From assembly GCF_000147815.2 (NCBI RefSeq), contig NC_015957.1, positions 1,550,001 to 1,614,000 of the forward strand: a DNA stretch of 64,000 nt, given 5' to 3'. Below, one piece after another: positions 53,888 through 63,215 of this stretch. The first letter of the stretch is position 1; each line of letters opens with the position of its first letter. The notes below the pieces were generated by a model that ran no database searches, had not been told where the DNA came from, and saw only the letters and a list, made by a program, of their open reading frames with translations. Both the position numbers and the translations under genes were made by a program. This DNA comes from Streptomyces violaceusniger Tu 4113 (GTDB lineage Bacteria > Actinomycetota > Actinomycetes > Streptomycetales > Streptomycetaceae).

Positions 53888-55315
53888 CTACTGGCTCGCG
53901 CCGCCCAGGTGGTGCACCCGGACCATGTTGGTGGTGCCGGGGACGCCGGGAGGCGAACCGGCGGTGATGATCATGGTGTCGCCCTCGGCGTAGCGGCCCA
54001 GCTTCAGCAGCTCGGCGTCGACCAGGTCGACCATCGCGTCGGTGTGCTCGACATAGGGCACCACGAAGGACTCCACGCCCCAGCTCAGGGTGAGCTGGTT
54101 GCGGGTGGCCACATCGGTGGTGAAGGCCAGGATCGGCTGCTGGGCGCGGTAGCGGGAGAGCCGGCGGGCGGTGTCGCCGGACTGGGTGAAGGCCACCAGC
54201 GACTTGGCGCCGAGGAAGTCGGCGATCTCGGCGGCCGCGCGGGCCACCGAACCGCCCTGGGTGCGCGGCTTCTTGCCGGGCACCAGCGGCTGCAGACCGC
54301 GCGAGAGCAGCTCCTGCTCGGCGGCCTGGACGATCCGGGACATCGTCTTGACCGTCTCGATCGGGTACGAGCCGACCGAGGACTCGGCGGAGAGCATCAC
54401 CGCGTCGGTGCCGTCCAGGATCGCGTTGGCGACGTCGGAGGCCTCGGCGCGGGTCGGCCGGGAGTTGGTGATCATCGACTCCATCATCTGGGTCGCGACG
54501 ATCACCGGCTTGGCGTTGCGGCGGCAGAGCTCGATCAGCCGCTTCTGCACCATCGGGACCCTCTCCAGCGGATACTCCACCGCGAGGTCACCACGGGCCA
54601 CCATGACCCCGTCGAAGGCCGCGACGACCTCGGTCATATTGGCGACCGCCTGCGGCTTCTCCACCTTGGCGATCACCGGCACCCGGCGGCCCACCTCGTC
54701 CATGACGCGGTGGACGTCCCGGACGTCGGACGCGTCCCGGACGAAGGACAGGGCGACCATGTCGCACCCCATCCGCAGGGCGAACTTCAGGTCCTCGACG
54801 TCCTTATCGGACAGCGCGGGCACATTGACCGCCGCACCCGGCAGGTTGATCCCCTTGTGGTCGGAGATCACCCCGCCCTCGATGACGATGGTCCGGACCC
54901 GGGAGCCCTCGACCGCGGTGACCCGCAGCTCGACATTGCCGTCGTTGATCAGGACCTGGTCGCCCTTGGAGACATCGGCCGGCAGCCCCTTGTAGGTGGT
55001 GCCGCAGATGGTGCGGTCACCCTCCACGTCCTCGGTGGTGATGATGAACTCATCCCCGCGGACCAGCTCCACCGGCCCGTCCTTGAAGGTCTCCAGACGG
55101 ATCTTGGGGCCCTGGAGGTCGGCGAGGACGCCGACCGCGTGCCCGGTCTCCTCGGATGCCTTGCGGACGCGGTGGTACCGCTCCTCATGCTCCGGGTGGG
55201 TTCCGTGGCTCATGTTGAACCGGGCCACGTTCATCCCGGCCTCGATGAGGGACTTGAGCTGATCGTAGGAGTCGACAGCGGGGCCCAGAGTGCAGACGAT
55301 TTTGGAACGGCGCAT
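53888..55315 (-). CDS. pyk: Pyruvate kinase
   Basis: 475 residues. Converts PEP and ADP to pyruvate and ATP. Seen are RRSKIVCTLGPA, NVARFNMSHGTH, the catalytic Lys in VIAKVEKPQAV, the metal site MVARGDLAVEYPLERVP (Ala where most have Gly), and the ATP-loop region TQMMESMITNSRPTRAEASDVANAILDGTDAVMLSAESS. The C-terminal domain is complete. It lies beside ackA, pta and pfkA: a glycolysis/overflow block. Confidence 0.95.
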   Translation of the reverse strand: MRRSKIVCTLGPAVDSYDQLKSLIEAGMNVARFNMSHGTHPEHEERYHRVRKASEETGHAVGVLADLQGPKIRLETFKDGPVELVRGDEFIITTEDVEGDRTICGTTYKGLPADVSKGDQVLINDGNVELRVTAVEGSRVRTIVIEGGVISDHKGINLPGAAVNVPALSDKDVEDLKFALRMGCDMVALSFVRDASDVRDVHRVMDEVGRRVPVIAKVEKPQAVANMTEVVAAFDGVMVARGDLAVEYPLERVPMVQKRLIELCRRNAKPVIVATQMMESMITNSRPTRAEASDVANAILDGTDAVMLSAESSVGSYPIETVKTMSRIVQAAEQELLSRGLQPLVPGKKPRTQGGSVARAAAEIADFLGAKSLVAFTQSGDTARRLSRYRAQQPILAFTTDVATRNQLTLSWGVESFVVPYVEHTDAMVDLVDAELLKLGRYAEGDTMIITAGSPPGVPGTTNMVRVHHLGGASQ

Positions 55316-55387
55316 GAGGCTGATCCTATCGGTTTGTTTCGGAGCGGAATTTTTGAGTCTTGGGCATAGCGGAGCCGGAACCGGAGG

Positions 55388-56533
55388 CTAGGCGCTGACC
55401 AGGTCGAACGTCCGGCCGGCGATCTCCAGCTCCTCATCGGTGGGCACCACGGCCACCGCGACCCGGCTGGACTCCGTGGAGATCAGCCGCGTCGTGGCGG
55501 AGCGCAGCGCGTTGCGGACGCCGTCCACCTCGATGCCGAACGCGGTGAGGTCGCGCATCGCCGCCTCCCGTACCGCCGCGGAGTTCTCCCCCACACCGGC
55601 GGTGAACGCGATGGCGTCCACCCGCCCGAGTACCGCGGTGTACGCGCCCACATACTTCCGCAGTCGGTGGATGTAGATGTCGAAGGCGAGCTGGGCGGCC
55701 TGATCGCCCTCGCCCATCCGGCGGCCGATCTCGCGCATGTCGTTGTCCCCGCACAGACCGGCCAGCCCACTGCGCTTGTTGAGCAGCGTGTCGATCTCCT
55801 CGGTCGACATACCGCCCACCCGGGACAGATGGAAGATCGCCGCCGGGTCGATGTCCCCCGAGCGGGTACCCATCACCAGGCCCTCCAACGGGGTCAGCCC
55901 CATCGAGGTCTCCACGCAGACGCCGCCGCGCACCGCCGAGGTGCTGGCCCCGTTGCCCAGGTGCAGCACGATCGTGTTGACCTCCGCCGGGTCCTTGCCC
56001 AGCAGGGCGGCGGTGGCCCGGGAGACATACGCGTGCGAGGTGCCGTGGAAGCCGTAGCGCCGCACCCCCCAGCGGTCGGCGGTCGCCACGTCGATCGCGT
56101 AGCGCGCCGCCGCCTCCGGGATGGTCGAGTGGAACGCCGTGTCGAAGACCGCGACCTGCGGCAGGTCCGGGCGCAGCGCGCGGGCCACCTTGATCCCGGT
56201 GACGTTGGCCGGGTTGTGCAGCGGTGCCAGCGGGATCAGCTTCTCGATCTCCTCGACCACCTCATCGGTGATCAGGGCCGGCTCGGTGAACCGGGTGCCG
56301 CCGTGCACCACCCGGTGGCCGACCGCCGCCAGCTCGGGCGAGTCGAGCCCCAGGCCCTGGGCGGCCAGTTCGTCGGCCACCTGCTTGAGGGCCGCCGCGT
56401 GGTCGGCCACGGGCCCCTCACCGATCCGCTCCACGATGCCGAAGGCCGGCCGGGAGCCGTCGGCCATGTCCAGAAGCTGGTACTTCACGGACGAGGAGCC
56501 GGAGTTGAGGACGAGGACTCGGGAGCCGTTCAC
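55388..56533 (-). CDS. ackA: Acetate kinase
   Basis: 381 residues from a GTG that overlaps the pta stop (GTGA). Motifs: VLVLNSGSSSVKYQL, GHRVVHGGTRF, FDTAFHSTIPEAA, YGFHGTSHAYVS, HLGNGASTSAV, MGTRSGDIDP, FTAGVGENSA: the ASKHA-fold phosphotransferase acting on acetate or acetyl phosphate. Forms the acetyl-CoA-to-acetate pathway with pta. Confidence 0.95.
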   Translation of the reverse strand: MNGSRVLVLNSGSSSVKYQLLDMADGSRPAFGIVERIGEGPVADHAAALKQVADELAAQGLGLDSPELAAVGHRVVHGGTRFTEPALITDEVVEEIEKLIPLAPLHNPANVTGIKVARALRPDLPQVAVFDTAFHSTIPEAAARYAIDVATADRWGVRRYGFHGTSHAYVSRATAALLGKDPAEVNTIVLHLGNGASTSAVRGGVCVETSMGLTPLEGLVMGTRSGDIDPAAIFHLSRVGGMSTEEIDTLLNKRSGLAGLCGDNDMREIGRRMGEGDQAAQLAFDIYIHRLRKYVGAYTAVLGRVDAIAFTAGVGENSAAVREAAMRDLTAFGIEVDGVRNALRSATTRLISTESSRVAVAVVPTDEELEIAGRTFDLVSA

Positions 56534-58656
56534 GCGGACTGCGCCTTCTCTGTGGGGGACGCCGGGGAGGTCGGCGACGCGGGGGACGCCGGGGACTGGG
56601 CCTGGATGGCGGTGATCGAGACGGTGTTGACGATGTCCTGGACGAGTGCCCCGCGGGACAGGTCGTTCACCGGCTTGCGCAGACCCTGCAGCACCGGGCC
56701 GACCGCGACGGCGCCCGCCGAGCGCTGCACGGCCTTGTAGGTGTTGTTGCCGGTGTTCAGGTCCGGGAAGATCAGCACAGTGGCGTTGCCCGCCACCTCG
56801 GAGTCGGGCAGCTTGGTCGCCGCGACCGCGGCGTCCACCGCCGCGTCGTACTGGATCGGACCCTCGACCAGCAGATCGGGGCGGCGTTCGCGGACCAGCG
56901 CGGTCGCCTTGCGGACCTTGTCCACATCCGCGCCGGAGCCCGAGGTGCCGGTGGAGTACGACAGCATCGCGATCCTCGGCTCCACCCCGAACCGGGCGGC
57001 CGTCGTCGCCGACTGGATGGCGATGTCCGCGAGCTGCTCGGCGTCCGGGTCGGGGTTGACCGCGCAGTCGCCGTACACCAGCACCCGGTCGGCCAGGCAC
57101 ATGAAGAAGACCGAGGAGACGATCTCGGCGCCCGGCGCGGTCTTGATGATCTCGAAGGCGGGCCGGATGGTGGCGGCGGTGGAGTGCACGGCGCCCGAGA
57201 CCATGCCGTCGGCCAGGCCCTCCTGGACCATCAGGGTGCCGAAGTAGGAGACGTCGGCCACCACGTCGTACGCCAGCTCGTAGGAGACGCCCTTGTGGGC
57301 GCGCAGCTTCGCGTACCCCTCGGCGAAGCGCTCGCGCAGCGGGGAGGTCTGCGGATCGACGATCCGCGCCTCGGCGAGCTGGATGCCGAGCTCGGCGGCG
57401 CGCTTGCGGATCGCGCCCTCCTCGCCCAGCAGTGTGAGATCGCACACATCGCGGCGGAGCAGTACGTCGGCGGCGCGCAGCACCCGCTCCTCCGCGCCCT
57501 CGGGCAGCACCACCCGGCGGCGACGGGATCGGGACCGCTCGATCAGCTCGCGCTCGAACATCATCGGGGTGACCCGGCCGGAGCGGCCCACCGAGATGCG
57601 CTCGGTCAGCGCGGCGGTGTCCACATGCCGCTCGAAGAGGCCGAGCGCGGTCTCCGCCTTGCGCGGCGCGCTCGCCGTGAGCTTGCCCTCGATGGCGAAC
57701 AGCTCGGCCGCCGTCGGGAAGGACCCGCCCGCCACCGACACCACCGGGGTCCCCGGGGCCAGCCGCGAGGCCAGCGCCAGGATGTCCGGGCCCGGCCGCT
57801 CGTCCAGGGTGAGCAGCACCCCGGCGATCGGCGGGGCGCCGGCGCTGTGCGCGGCGAGCGCGCCCACGATCAGGTCCGCGCGGTCCCCGGGCGTCACCAC
57901 CAGACAGCCCTCGGTCAGCGCGGGCAGGAAGCTCGGCAGCATCGCGCCGCCGAAGACGAAGTCCCGCACATCCCGGGAGAGCCCGGTGTCATCGCCGAGC
58001 AGCACCTCCGCGCCCAGGGTGCGGACGATCTGGGAGACGGTGGGCGCCGACAGCGACGGGTCCTCGGGCAGCACATAGCTGGGGACCGGCAGCTTGGCGG
58101 CCAGCCGCTCGGCGAGGGCCTCGCGGTCCCCGGGCACCACCCGGTTGACGACCACCGCGACCACATCGCAGCCTTGCGCCTCGTACGCGCGGTAGGCGTT
58201 GTGGGCCTCGGCGCCGGCCGATTCGGCGGTCTGCCGCTGCCCGCCGACGACCGTGATCACCGAGGCGCCGAACTCATTGGCGAGCCGTGCGTTCAGCCCC
58301 AGTTCGTCGGGGAGGCTGGTGGCCGCGTAGTCGCTGCCCAGCACCAGGACGTAGTCATACGCGTCGGCGACCTCGTGGAAGCGGCCGACGAGCTGCGAGA
58401 CCAGTTCGTCGGCGCCCCGCTCGGCCTGGAGCGTGGCCGCCTCGTGATACGTCATGCCGAAGACCGACTCCGGCGACTGGCCGAGCCGGTAGCGCGCCCG
58501 CAGCAGGTCGAAGAGGCGATCGGGGTCGTCGTGCACCAGGGGGCGGAAGACGCCGACCCGGTCCACATGACGGGTCAGGAGCTCCATCACCCCCAGCTCC
58601 ACGACCTGGCGTCCGTCGCCACGCTCGACTCCGGTCACGTACACGCTGCGTGTCAC
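56530..58656 (-). CDS. pta: Phosphate acetyltransferase
   Basis: 708 residues of the long Pta type. The N-terminal third is P-loop-related (SVYVTGVERGDGRQVVELGVMELL), the middle is a DRTGG domain, and the C-terminal ~330 residues are the catalytic PTA_PTB domain (RRVVLPEGAEERVLRAADVL, GLADGMVSGAVHSTAATIRPAFEII, ATVLIFPDLNTGNNTYKAVQR). The C-terminus ends in a repeated SPASPTSPASPT tail. I chose GTG at 58656 with GGAG seven bases upstream. Divergent to pfkA. Confidence 0.94.
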   Translation of the reverse strand: MTRSVYVTGVERGDGRQVVELGVMELLTRHVDRVGVFRPLVHDDPDRLFDLLRARYRLGQSPESVFGMTYHEAATLQAERGADELVSQLVGRFHEVADAYDYVLVLGSDYAATSLPDELGLNARLANEFGASVITVVGGQRQTAESAGAEAHNAYRAYEAQGCDVVAVVVNRVVPGDREALAERLAAKLPVPSYVLPEDPSLSAPTVSQIVRTLGAEVLLGDDTGLSRDVRDFVFGGAMLPSFLPALTEGCLVVTPGDRADLIVGALAAHSAGAPPIAGVLLTLDERPGPDILALASRLAPGTPVVSVAGGSFPTAAELFAIEGKLTASAPRKAETALGLFERHVDTAALTERISVGRSGRVTPMMFERELIERSRSRRRRVVLPEGAEERVLRAADVLLRRDVCDLTLLGEEGAIRKRAAELGIQLAEARIVDPQTSPLRERFAEGYAKLRAHKGVSYELAYDVVADVSYFGTLMVQEGLADGMVSGAVHSTAATIRPAFEIIKTAPGAEIVSSVFFMCLADRVLVYGDCAVNPDPDAEQLADIAIQSATTAARFGVEPRIAMLSYSTGTSGSGADVDKVRKATALVRERRPDLLVEGPIQYDAAVDAAVAATKLPDSEVAGNATVLIFPDLNTGNNTYKAVQRSAGAVAVGPVLQGLRKPVNDLSRGALVQDIVNTVSITAIQAQSPASPASPTSPASPTEKAQSA

Positions 58657-58696
58657 GCGCACTCTCCGTTCCTCTGGCGTTCTCGGGTGTTTTCCG

Positions 58697-58775
58697 TTTG
58701 TGCGCCCGGGGGACACAAATTGGCCACATTGAACGGCCCGGTCCTCTTGACAATACCTGCGACCGTGATTAAGGC
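58697..58775. promoter_or_regulatory. Dyad and -35-like box in the pta-pfkA divergent region
   Basis: TTTGTG-N11-CACAAA at 58697-58719, with CCCGGG at its centre, lies 41 bases before pta. A consensus TTGACA at 58747-58752 is followed 17 bases later by a weak TAAGGC, a possible pfkA promoter about 90 bases before its start. The spacing of the dyad is too long for Rex. Confidence 0.45.
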
Positions 58776-58865
58776 GCTGGCCGCTTGGGGGATACAGCAC
58801 TACCCCGCCCATGAAACAATCGGACTGGCTCACATCTACCCGTAGGGAGCAGGAGACACAGCACG

Positions 58866-59891
58866 ATGCGCATCGGAGTTCTCACCGCAGGCGGCGACTG
58901 CCCCGGCCTCAACGCTGTGATCCGGTCGGTGGTGCACCGCGCGGTCGCCGGCCATGGCGACGAGGTGATCGGGTTCGAGGACGGCTTCAAGGGCCTCCTC
59001 GACGGCCGTCGCCACAAGCTCGACCTCGACGCCGTCAGCGGCATCCTGGCCCGCGGCGGCACCATCCTCGGATCCTCCCGGCTGGAGCGCGCCCGGCTGC
59101 GCGAGGCGTGCGAGACCTCGAAGGACCACGCGCGTGACTACGGGATAGATGTGCTGATCCCGATCGGCGGCGAGGGCACCCTCACCGCCGCGCGGATGCT
59201 CTCCGACGCCGGGCTGCCGATCGTCGGCGTCCCGAAGACGATCGACAACGACATCTCCTCCACCGACCGCACCTTCGGCTTCGACACCGCCGTCGGCGTC
59301 GCCACCGAGGCGATGGACCGGCTGAAGACCACCGCCGAATCGCATCAGCGGGTCATGGTCGTCGAGGTCATGGGGCGCCACGCGGGCTGGATCGCGCTGG
59401 AGTCCGGGATGGCCGGCGGCGCCCACGGCATCTGCCTGCCCGAGCGGCCCTTCGAGGTCGACGGGCTGGTGAAGATGGTCGAGGAGCGGTTCGCCCGCGG
59501 CAAGAAGTTCGCCGTCATCTGCGTCGCCGAGGGCGCGCACCCGGCCGAGGGCTCCATGGAGTACCAGAAGGGCGCGATCGACCAGTACGGCCATGAGCGG
59601 TTCACCGGTATCGGCAACCGCCTCGCGGCCGAGCTGGAGCGGCGCCTGGGCAAGGAGGCCCGCCCGGTCATCCTGGGCCATGTGCAGCGCGGCGGCACGC
59701 CCACCGCGTACGACCGCGTGCTGGCCACCCGCTTCGGCTGGCACGCCGTCGAGGCGGCGCACCGCGGCGACTTCGGCATGATGACCGCGCTGCGCGGCAC
59801 GGACATCACGATGGTGCCGATCGCCGAGGCGGTCACCGAGCTCAAGACCGTTCCGGTCGACCGGATGGACGAGGCCGAGTCGGTCTTCTGA
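58866..59891 (+). CDS. pfkA: 6-phosphofructokinase (ATP-dependent)
   Basis: 341 residues. MRIGVLTAGGDCPGLNAVIR, GGEGTLTAARM with Gly104 (ATP users have Gly, PPi users Asp), catalytic PKTIDNDIS with Asp, VEVMGRHAGWIAL, and HVQRGGTPTAYDR. The lysine in PKTIDND is the group III pattern of actinobacteria. ATG with AGGAG about ten bases upstream. Commits sugar to glycolysis; pyk, its partner at the lower end, is 3.5 kb away. Confidence 0.94.
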   Translation: MRIGVLTAGGDCPGLNAVIRSVVHRAVAGHGDEVIGFEDGFKGLLDGRRHKLDLDAVSGILARGGTILGSSRLERARLREACETSKDHARDYGIDVLIPIGGEGTLTAARMLSDAGLPIVGVPKTIDNDISSTDRTFGFDTAVGVATEAMDRLKTTAESHQRVMVVEVMGRHAGWIALESGMAGGAHGICLPERPFEVDGLVKMVEERFARGKKFAVICVAEGAHPAEGSMEYQKGAIDQYGHERFTGIGNRLAAELERRLGKEARPVILGHVQRGGTPTAYDRVLATRFGWHAVEAAHRGDFGMMTALRGTDITMVPIAEAVTELKTVPVDRMDEAESVF

Positions 59892-60044
59892 TCCGTCAGG
59901 CCGCCGCGCTCGCTTGGTCGTTGGGGGCGCTCTCGCCTCTCTCGTCGGCTGTGGGCGGCCTTCGGCGGGTCTTCCGCCCCTCTGATACTGTCCCCGCCTG
60001 ATCAAGGGGGAACTGATCAGGAGATGTGAGGAGTCAAGGGCGGG

Positions 60045-61391
60045 ATGCGTGGTTTATGGGGCCGTGCGCGGCAGCGCCGCAAGCCCCTCGTCGTACTGAT
60101 GGCGGTGGTGGGGATCGCGGGAGCCGTCCTCGCCACCAGGGACAGCGGTGGCGGCCATCTCGCCGCCAACCAGGCCCAGTTGAGGAAGGCGTGCGACAGC
60201 ACCCTGCCGTACGGGGACCTCGAACGGCTGGTGCGTGACGAGCGGCCGGGCAAGCTCGGACAGCACGGCACGATGCTCGCCCCCGGCCAGGAGAGCCGTT
60301 CGTTACTGGACTGCTCGCTGTCCTGGGGAGACGGCTACGGGGTCACGGTCCATGCCGAGGCGCTGGTGTCCGATGTCCCCCAGCCCGTCGAGACCCGGGA
60401 CCTGCTGGAACCGGCCGGTGGCCACGGCACCTTCGTGGCGCCGGGCACCACCGGCCAGTACGGCAAGCGGGGAGCCTGGCTGGTGACCGACTGCCTGGGC
60501 GGGCTCGGCGGCCGGGTCCGGCCCACGACCGATCTGTATGTGACGGCCCGGGTCACGGACGGGGCGGACGACGCCGACGGGGCCGACGGGGCGGACGACG
60601 CCGACGAGGCGACGTCGGGGAACGGCAAGCCGGACCGCGTCACCGCGCTCCTCGGCTTCCGTACCGCCGTACAGGTCGCCAACGTCCTCACCAAGGCCCA
60701 GCACTGCGGCTCCGGCCCGCTCGCGATGCCGAAAACCGTGGTGGACACGGACGAGACCCATGGCGCGCCCGGCCGGGCGTTGCGCAAATGCGAGTGGATC
60801 GACGGCTCTTCACTCCCCGGCATCGCCTCCGGCTCCTGGACCACCCTCGGCGATCTGCAGGAGTCCACCGCCCTGAGCGCCTGCGCCGGGGAGTGGGACG
60901 CGGCGAAGAACGCCGGGAAGCGCCCGCGCCCGAAGGAGTGGCAGGTCACCGAGGTCGAGGCGGCCAGTTGGTCGGGGGTCCTCGGCCGGTCCGCCTACGA
61001 CTCCTACGAACGCGAGGGTCATGTGCCCGGGTGGGGAGCGCAGGAGGACGCGAGCCCCTCAGAGGCCGGTTCCGAGGCGGACTCTGAGGCGGACGCCGGT
61101 CGTGGTGTACGGCAGGAGGACCGCGTCTCCTCCTACGCCGGACGGCCCCAACTCGCCCTGTGGGCCCAGTCGGTGTGCGGCGGCCGCACCACCTACCACC
61201 GGGTCGCCGTCCTCCCCGAGATCCGGCTCGAGGACGGCGAGACCGCCGTCATCAGCGGCAAGGACCGCGCCAGGCTCTCCACCACCGCCCGTACGGTTCT
61301 CGACCGCTATCTCGACGCCGAGGACGGCTGGCCCGCGTCGGCGGACTGCCGCGACACCAAGGTGCTCGGGGAGGTGGAGCAGTGGCACTGA
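60045..61391 (+). CDS. Membrane-anchored or secreted protein of unknown function, with a TTA codon
   Basis: 448 residues. The N-terminus RGLWGRARQRRKPLVVLMAVVGIAGAVLA is a signal anchor. Outer part: KACDSTLPYGDLERLVRDE, several spaced Cys (LLDCSLSW, VTDCLGGLGG, KAQHCGSG, LRKCEW), and an acidic DDADGADGADDADEA repeat at residues 172-186. Codon 87 (Leu, 60303-60305) is TTA, so expression should depend on bldA. Paralogous to the next gene. Function unknown. Confidence 0.78.
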   Translation: MRGLWGRARQRRKPLVVLMAVVGIAGAVLATRDSGGGHLAANQAQLRKACDSTLPYGDLERLVRDERPGKLGQHGTMLAPGQESRSLLDCSLSWGDGYGVTVHAEALVSDVPQPVETRDLLEPAGGHGTFVAPGTTGQYGKRGAWLVTDCLGGLGGRVRPTTDLYVTARVTDGADDADGADGADDADEATSGNGKPDRVTALLGFRTAVQVANVLTKAQHCGSGPLAMPKTVVDTDETHGAPGRALRKCEWIDGSSLPGIASGSWTTLGDLQESTALSACAGEWDAAKNAGKRPRPKEWQVTEVEAASWSGVLGRSAYDSYEREGHVPGWGAQEDASPSEAGSEADSEADAGRGVRQEDRVSSYAGRPQLALWAQSVCGGRTTYHRVAVLPEIRLEDGETAVISGKDRARLSTTARTVLDRYLDAEDGWPASADCRDTKVLGEVEQWH

Positions 61392-62533
61392 CCCGACCCC
61401 CACTCACCCGGCGCCGGGTCCGGGCCCTGGTGGCCGTCGCGATGGCGCTGGCCGCCCTCACCGGAGCGATCGTCTGGTTCGCGGGCAGCGAGGACCGGGC
61501 GCTGGACGGGGCCTGCGACGGGGTGCTTCCGGTCGGCGACGTCCGCGCGGTGCTCGGCGAGGACGCCGAACTGGACGTGACCAACCGCACCGAGGGCGCC
61601 TTCGGCGACAAGGCCGCCACAAGCGGCGGCAAGCGGGCCAACAGCCTGTCCGTCCGCTGCCGGATCGCCGCCGAGGGCACCGGCCACATCGCCGTCACCA
61701 TCGCGGGCTCGCCCCGCCCCCGCGCCGAGTACGGAAACGGCGAGCTCTACGCCGCCGTACCCGCGAGCCACACGCTTCCCGTCCCCCTCGGCAACGGCTG
61801 GTCCGGCCTCTTCGCCACCGAGACCGCACGGCTGGACGACGCCGAGGACGGCAAGGCCACCACCGCCGTGCTGCTCGACTGCGCCCGGCGCGGCGACAGC
61901 CTGCTGATCACCGTCGAGACCGCGCTGCGCGGCGCCCTCACCCTCGACGACCCCGCCGTCCGCCCCGACTTCGTCCGCACCGCCACCGCCACCGCCGAGG
62001 CGGCCAACGACCACTGGGGCTGCGGCGCCCGCCTGGGCACATCCGTCCGTACGGTGGGCCTGCCGGTGAACGAGGACGAGTACGAACCGCTGCTCGGCGC
62101 CAAGGGCACCTGTGCGGCCGTCCCCACCGCCTCCCGCTCCGCCGTCTCCACCGCCCGCGAGACCGCCCGCGACCGCGCGCCGCGCGAGAGCTGCGTCCTC
62201 GGCACGCGGGACGGCTCACCGCTCTACCGCCTTGAGGCGTACTACGGCCCGTACGCGGAGGACGCCCGTTCCCAGTACACCCGGGACTACGACTACGAGA
62301 ACGTGACCCCCGCCGAGAAGCCCGCCGGACGGCTCGGCCAGAGCGCCTACTGGGCCGGTGCCACCTGCCCGCGCGGCGCCGACTCCGCCCTCTACCTCAT
62401 CCGCGCCGCCGACGCCGACGGCGAAACCCGCCGTCGCCCCGACCTCGCCTACGAACGCGCCGCGCTGGCGGCTTTCGCCGCCGCCTCGGCCGAACACCAC
62501 GGCTGCGCGGCGCCGAGCCTGCCCAAGGGCTGA
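61382..62533 (+). CDS. Membrane-anchored or secreted protein of unknown function (paralogue of the preceding gene)
   Basis: 383 residues from a GTG overlapping the preceding stop by ten bases. Signal anchor RRRVRALVAVAMALAALTGAIVWFAG; the first outer block GACDGVLPVGDVRAVLGED aligns with KACDSTLPYGDLERLVRDE of the upstream gene, and Cys positions recur (VRCRIAAEG, LLDCARRG, WGCGARLG, GTCAAVP, ESCVLGTRD, ATCPRGAD). No enzyme motif seen. No TTA codon. Confidence 0.78.
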   Translation: MALTRPPLTRRRVRALVAVAMALAALTGAIVWFAGSEDRALDGACDGVLPVGDVRAVLGEDAELDVTNRTEGAFGDKAATSGGKRANSLSVRCRIAAEGTGHIAVTIAGSPRPRAEYGNGELYAAVPASHTLPVPLGNGWSGLFATETARLDDAEDGKATTAVLLDCARRGDSLLITVETALRGALTLDDPAVRPDFVRTATATAEAANDHWGCGARLGTSVRTVGLPVNEDEYEPLLGAKGTCAAVPTASRSAVSTARETARDRAPRESCVLGTRDGSPLYRLEAYYGPYAEDARSQYTRDYDYENVTPAEKPAGRLGQSAYWAGATCPRGADSALYLIRAADADGETRRRPDLAYERAALAAFAAASAEHHGCAAPSLPKG

Positions 62534-62586
62534 ACCACCGGCCGAACCCGGGATGTCCGGCAGACTGTGCCGCCTGCAGCGGGCTG

Positions 62587-63126
62587 TTCCCCTCCCCGCG
62601 CCTTGCCGTAACTGGGGCTCTGCCCCAGCCCCCGGTGACGGGAACGGGCGGGTGGGCATCTCGTCTCCCCGCCCGGTGCCGGGGCATGGCGGCTGGGCCG
62701 CGTGGCGGGGCTCCGCTTCTGGGGTCCTCTCCTGGCCCCTTGCCGTTATTGGGGCTCTGCCCGGCCCCCGGTGGCGGGAACGGGCGGGCGTCTCGCCTTC
62801 CCGCCCGTTGCCGGGGCATGGCGGCTGGGCCGCGTGGTGGGGCTCTGCCCCTGGGGTTCCCCTCCCCGCGCCTTGCCGTAACTGGGGCTCTGCCCCAGCC
62901 CCCGGTGGCGGGAACGGGCGGGTGGGCATCTCGTCTCCCCGCCCGGTGCCGGGGCATGGCGGCTGGGCCGCGTGGTGGGGCTCCGCTTCTGGGGTCCTCT
63001 CCTGGCCCCTTGCCGTTATTGGGGCTCTGCCCGGCCCCCGGTGGCGGGAATGGGCGGGCGTCTCGCCTTCCCGCCCGTTGCCGGGGCATCGGTACGGCGG
63101 CTCCGCCGCGTGGCGGGCTCCGCCCC
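62587..63126. repeat. Tandem repeat, two 270-bp copies built of ~135-bp half units
   Basis: 62587-62819 and 62857-63089 are about 99% identical (three differences by eye). Each copy holds two half units beginning at CCTTGCCGT (62601, 62738, 62871, and a fourth near 63008), with GGGGCTCTGCCC and CGGGAACGGGCGGG in each. It fills the 682-base gap 62534-63215, in which I see no gene; overlapping long frames are repeat artefacts. Confidence 0.85.
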
Positions 63127-63215
63127 CGGGGTCCAGGGGCGGAGCCTCTGGTATCGGGAAGGGGCGGGTAGGGGAAGACAGAACCGCCGGGCACCCCGTA
63201 GCAGCGGCGCCGCCG

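Noticed and set aside
58697..58719. TTTGTG/CACAAA dyad at pta as a Rex site
   Set aside because: The spacer is 11 bases, whereas Rex half-sites TTGTG and CACAA are eight apart; kept only as an unassigned dyad.
62635..63194. Repetitive Gly/Pro-rich open frames in both directions over 62.6-63.2 kb
   Set aside because: They are translations of the 270-bp tandem repeat; no ribosome binding site and no credible protein composition.
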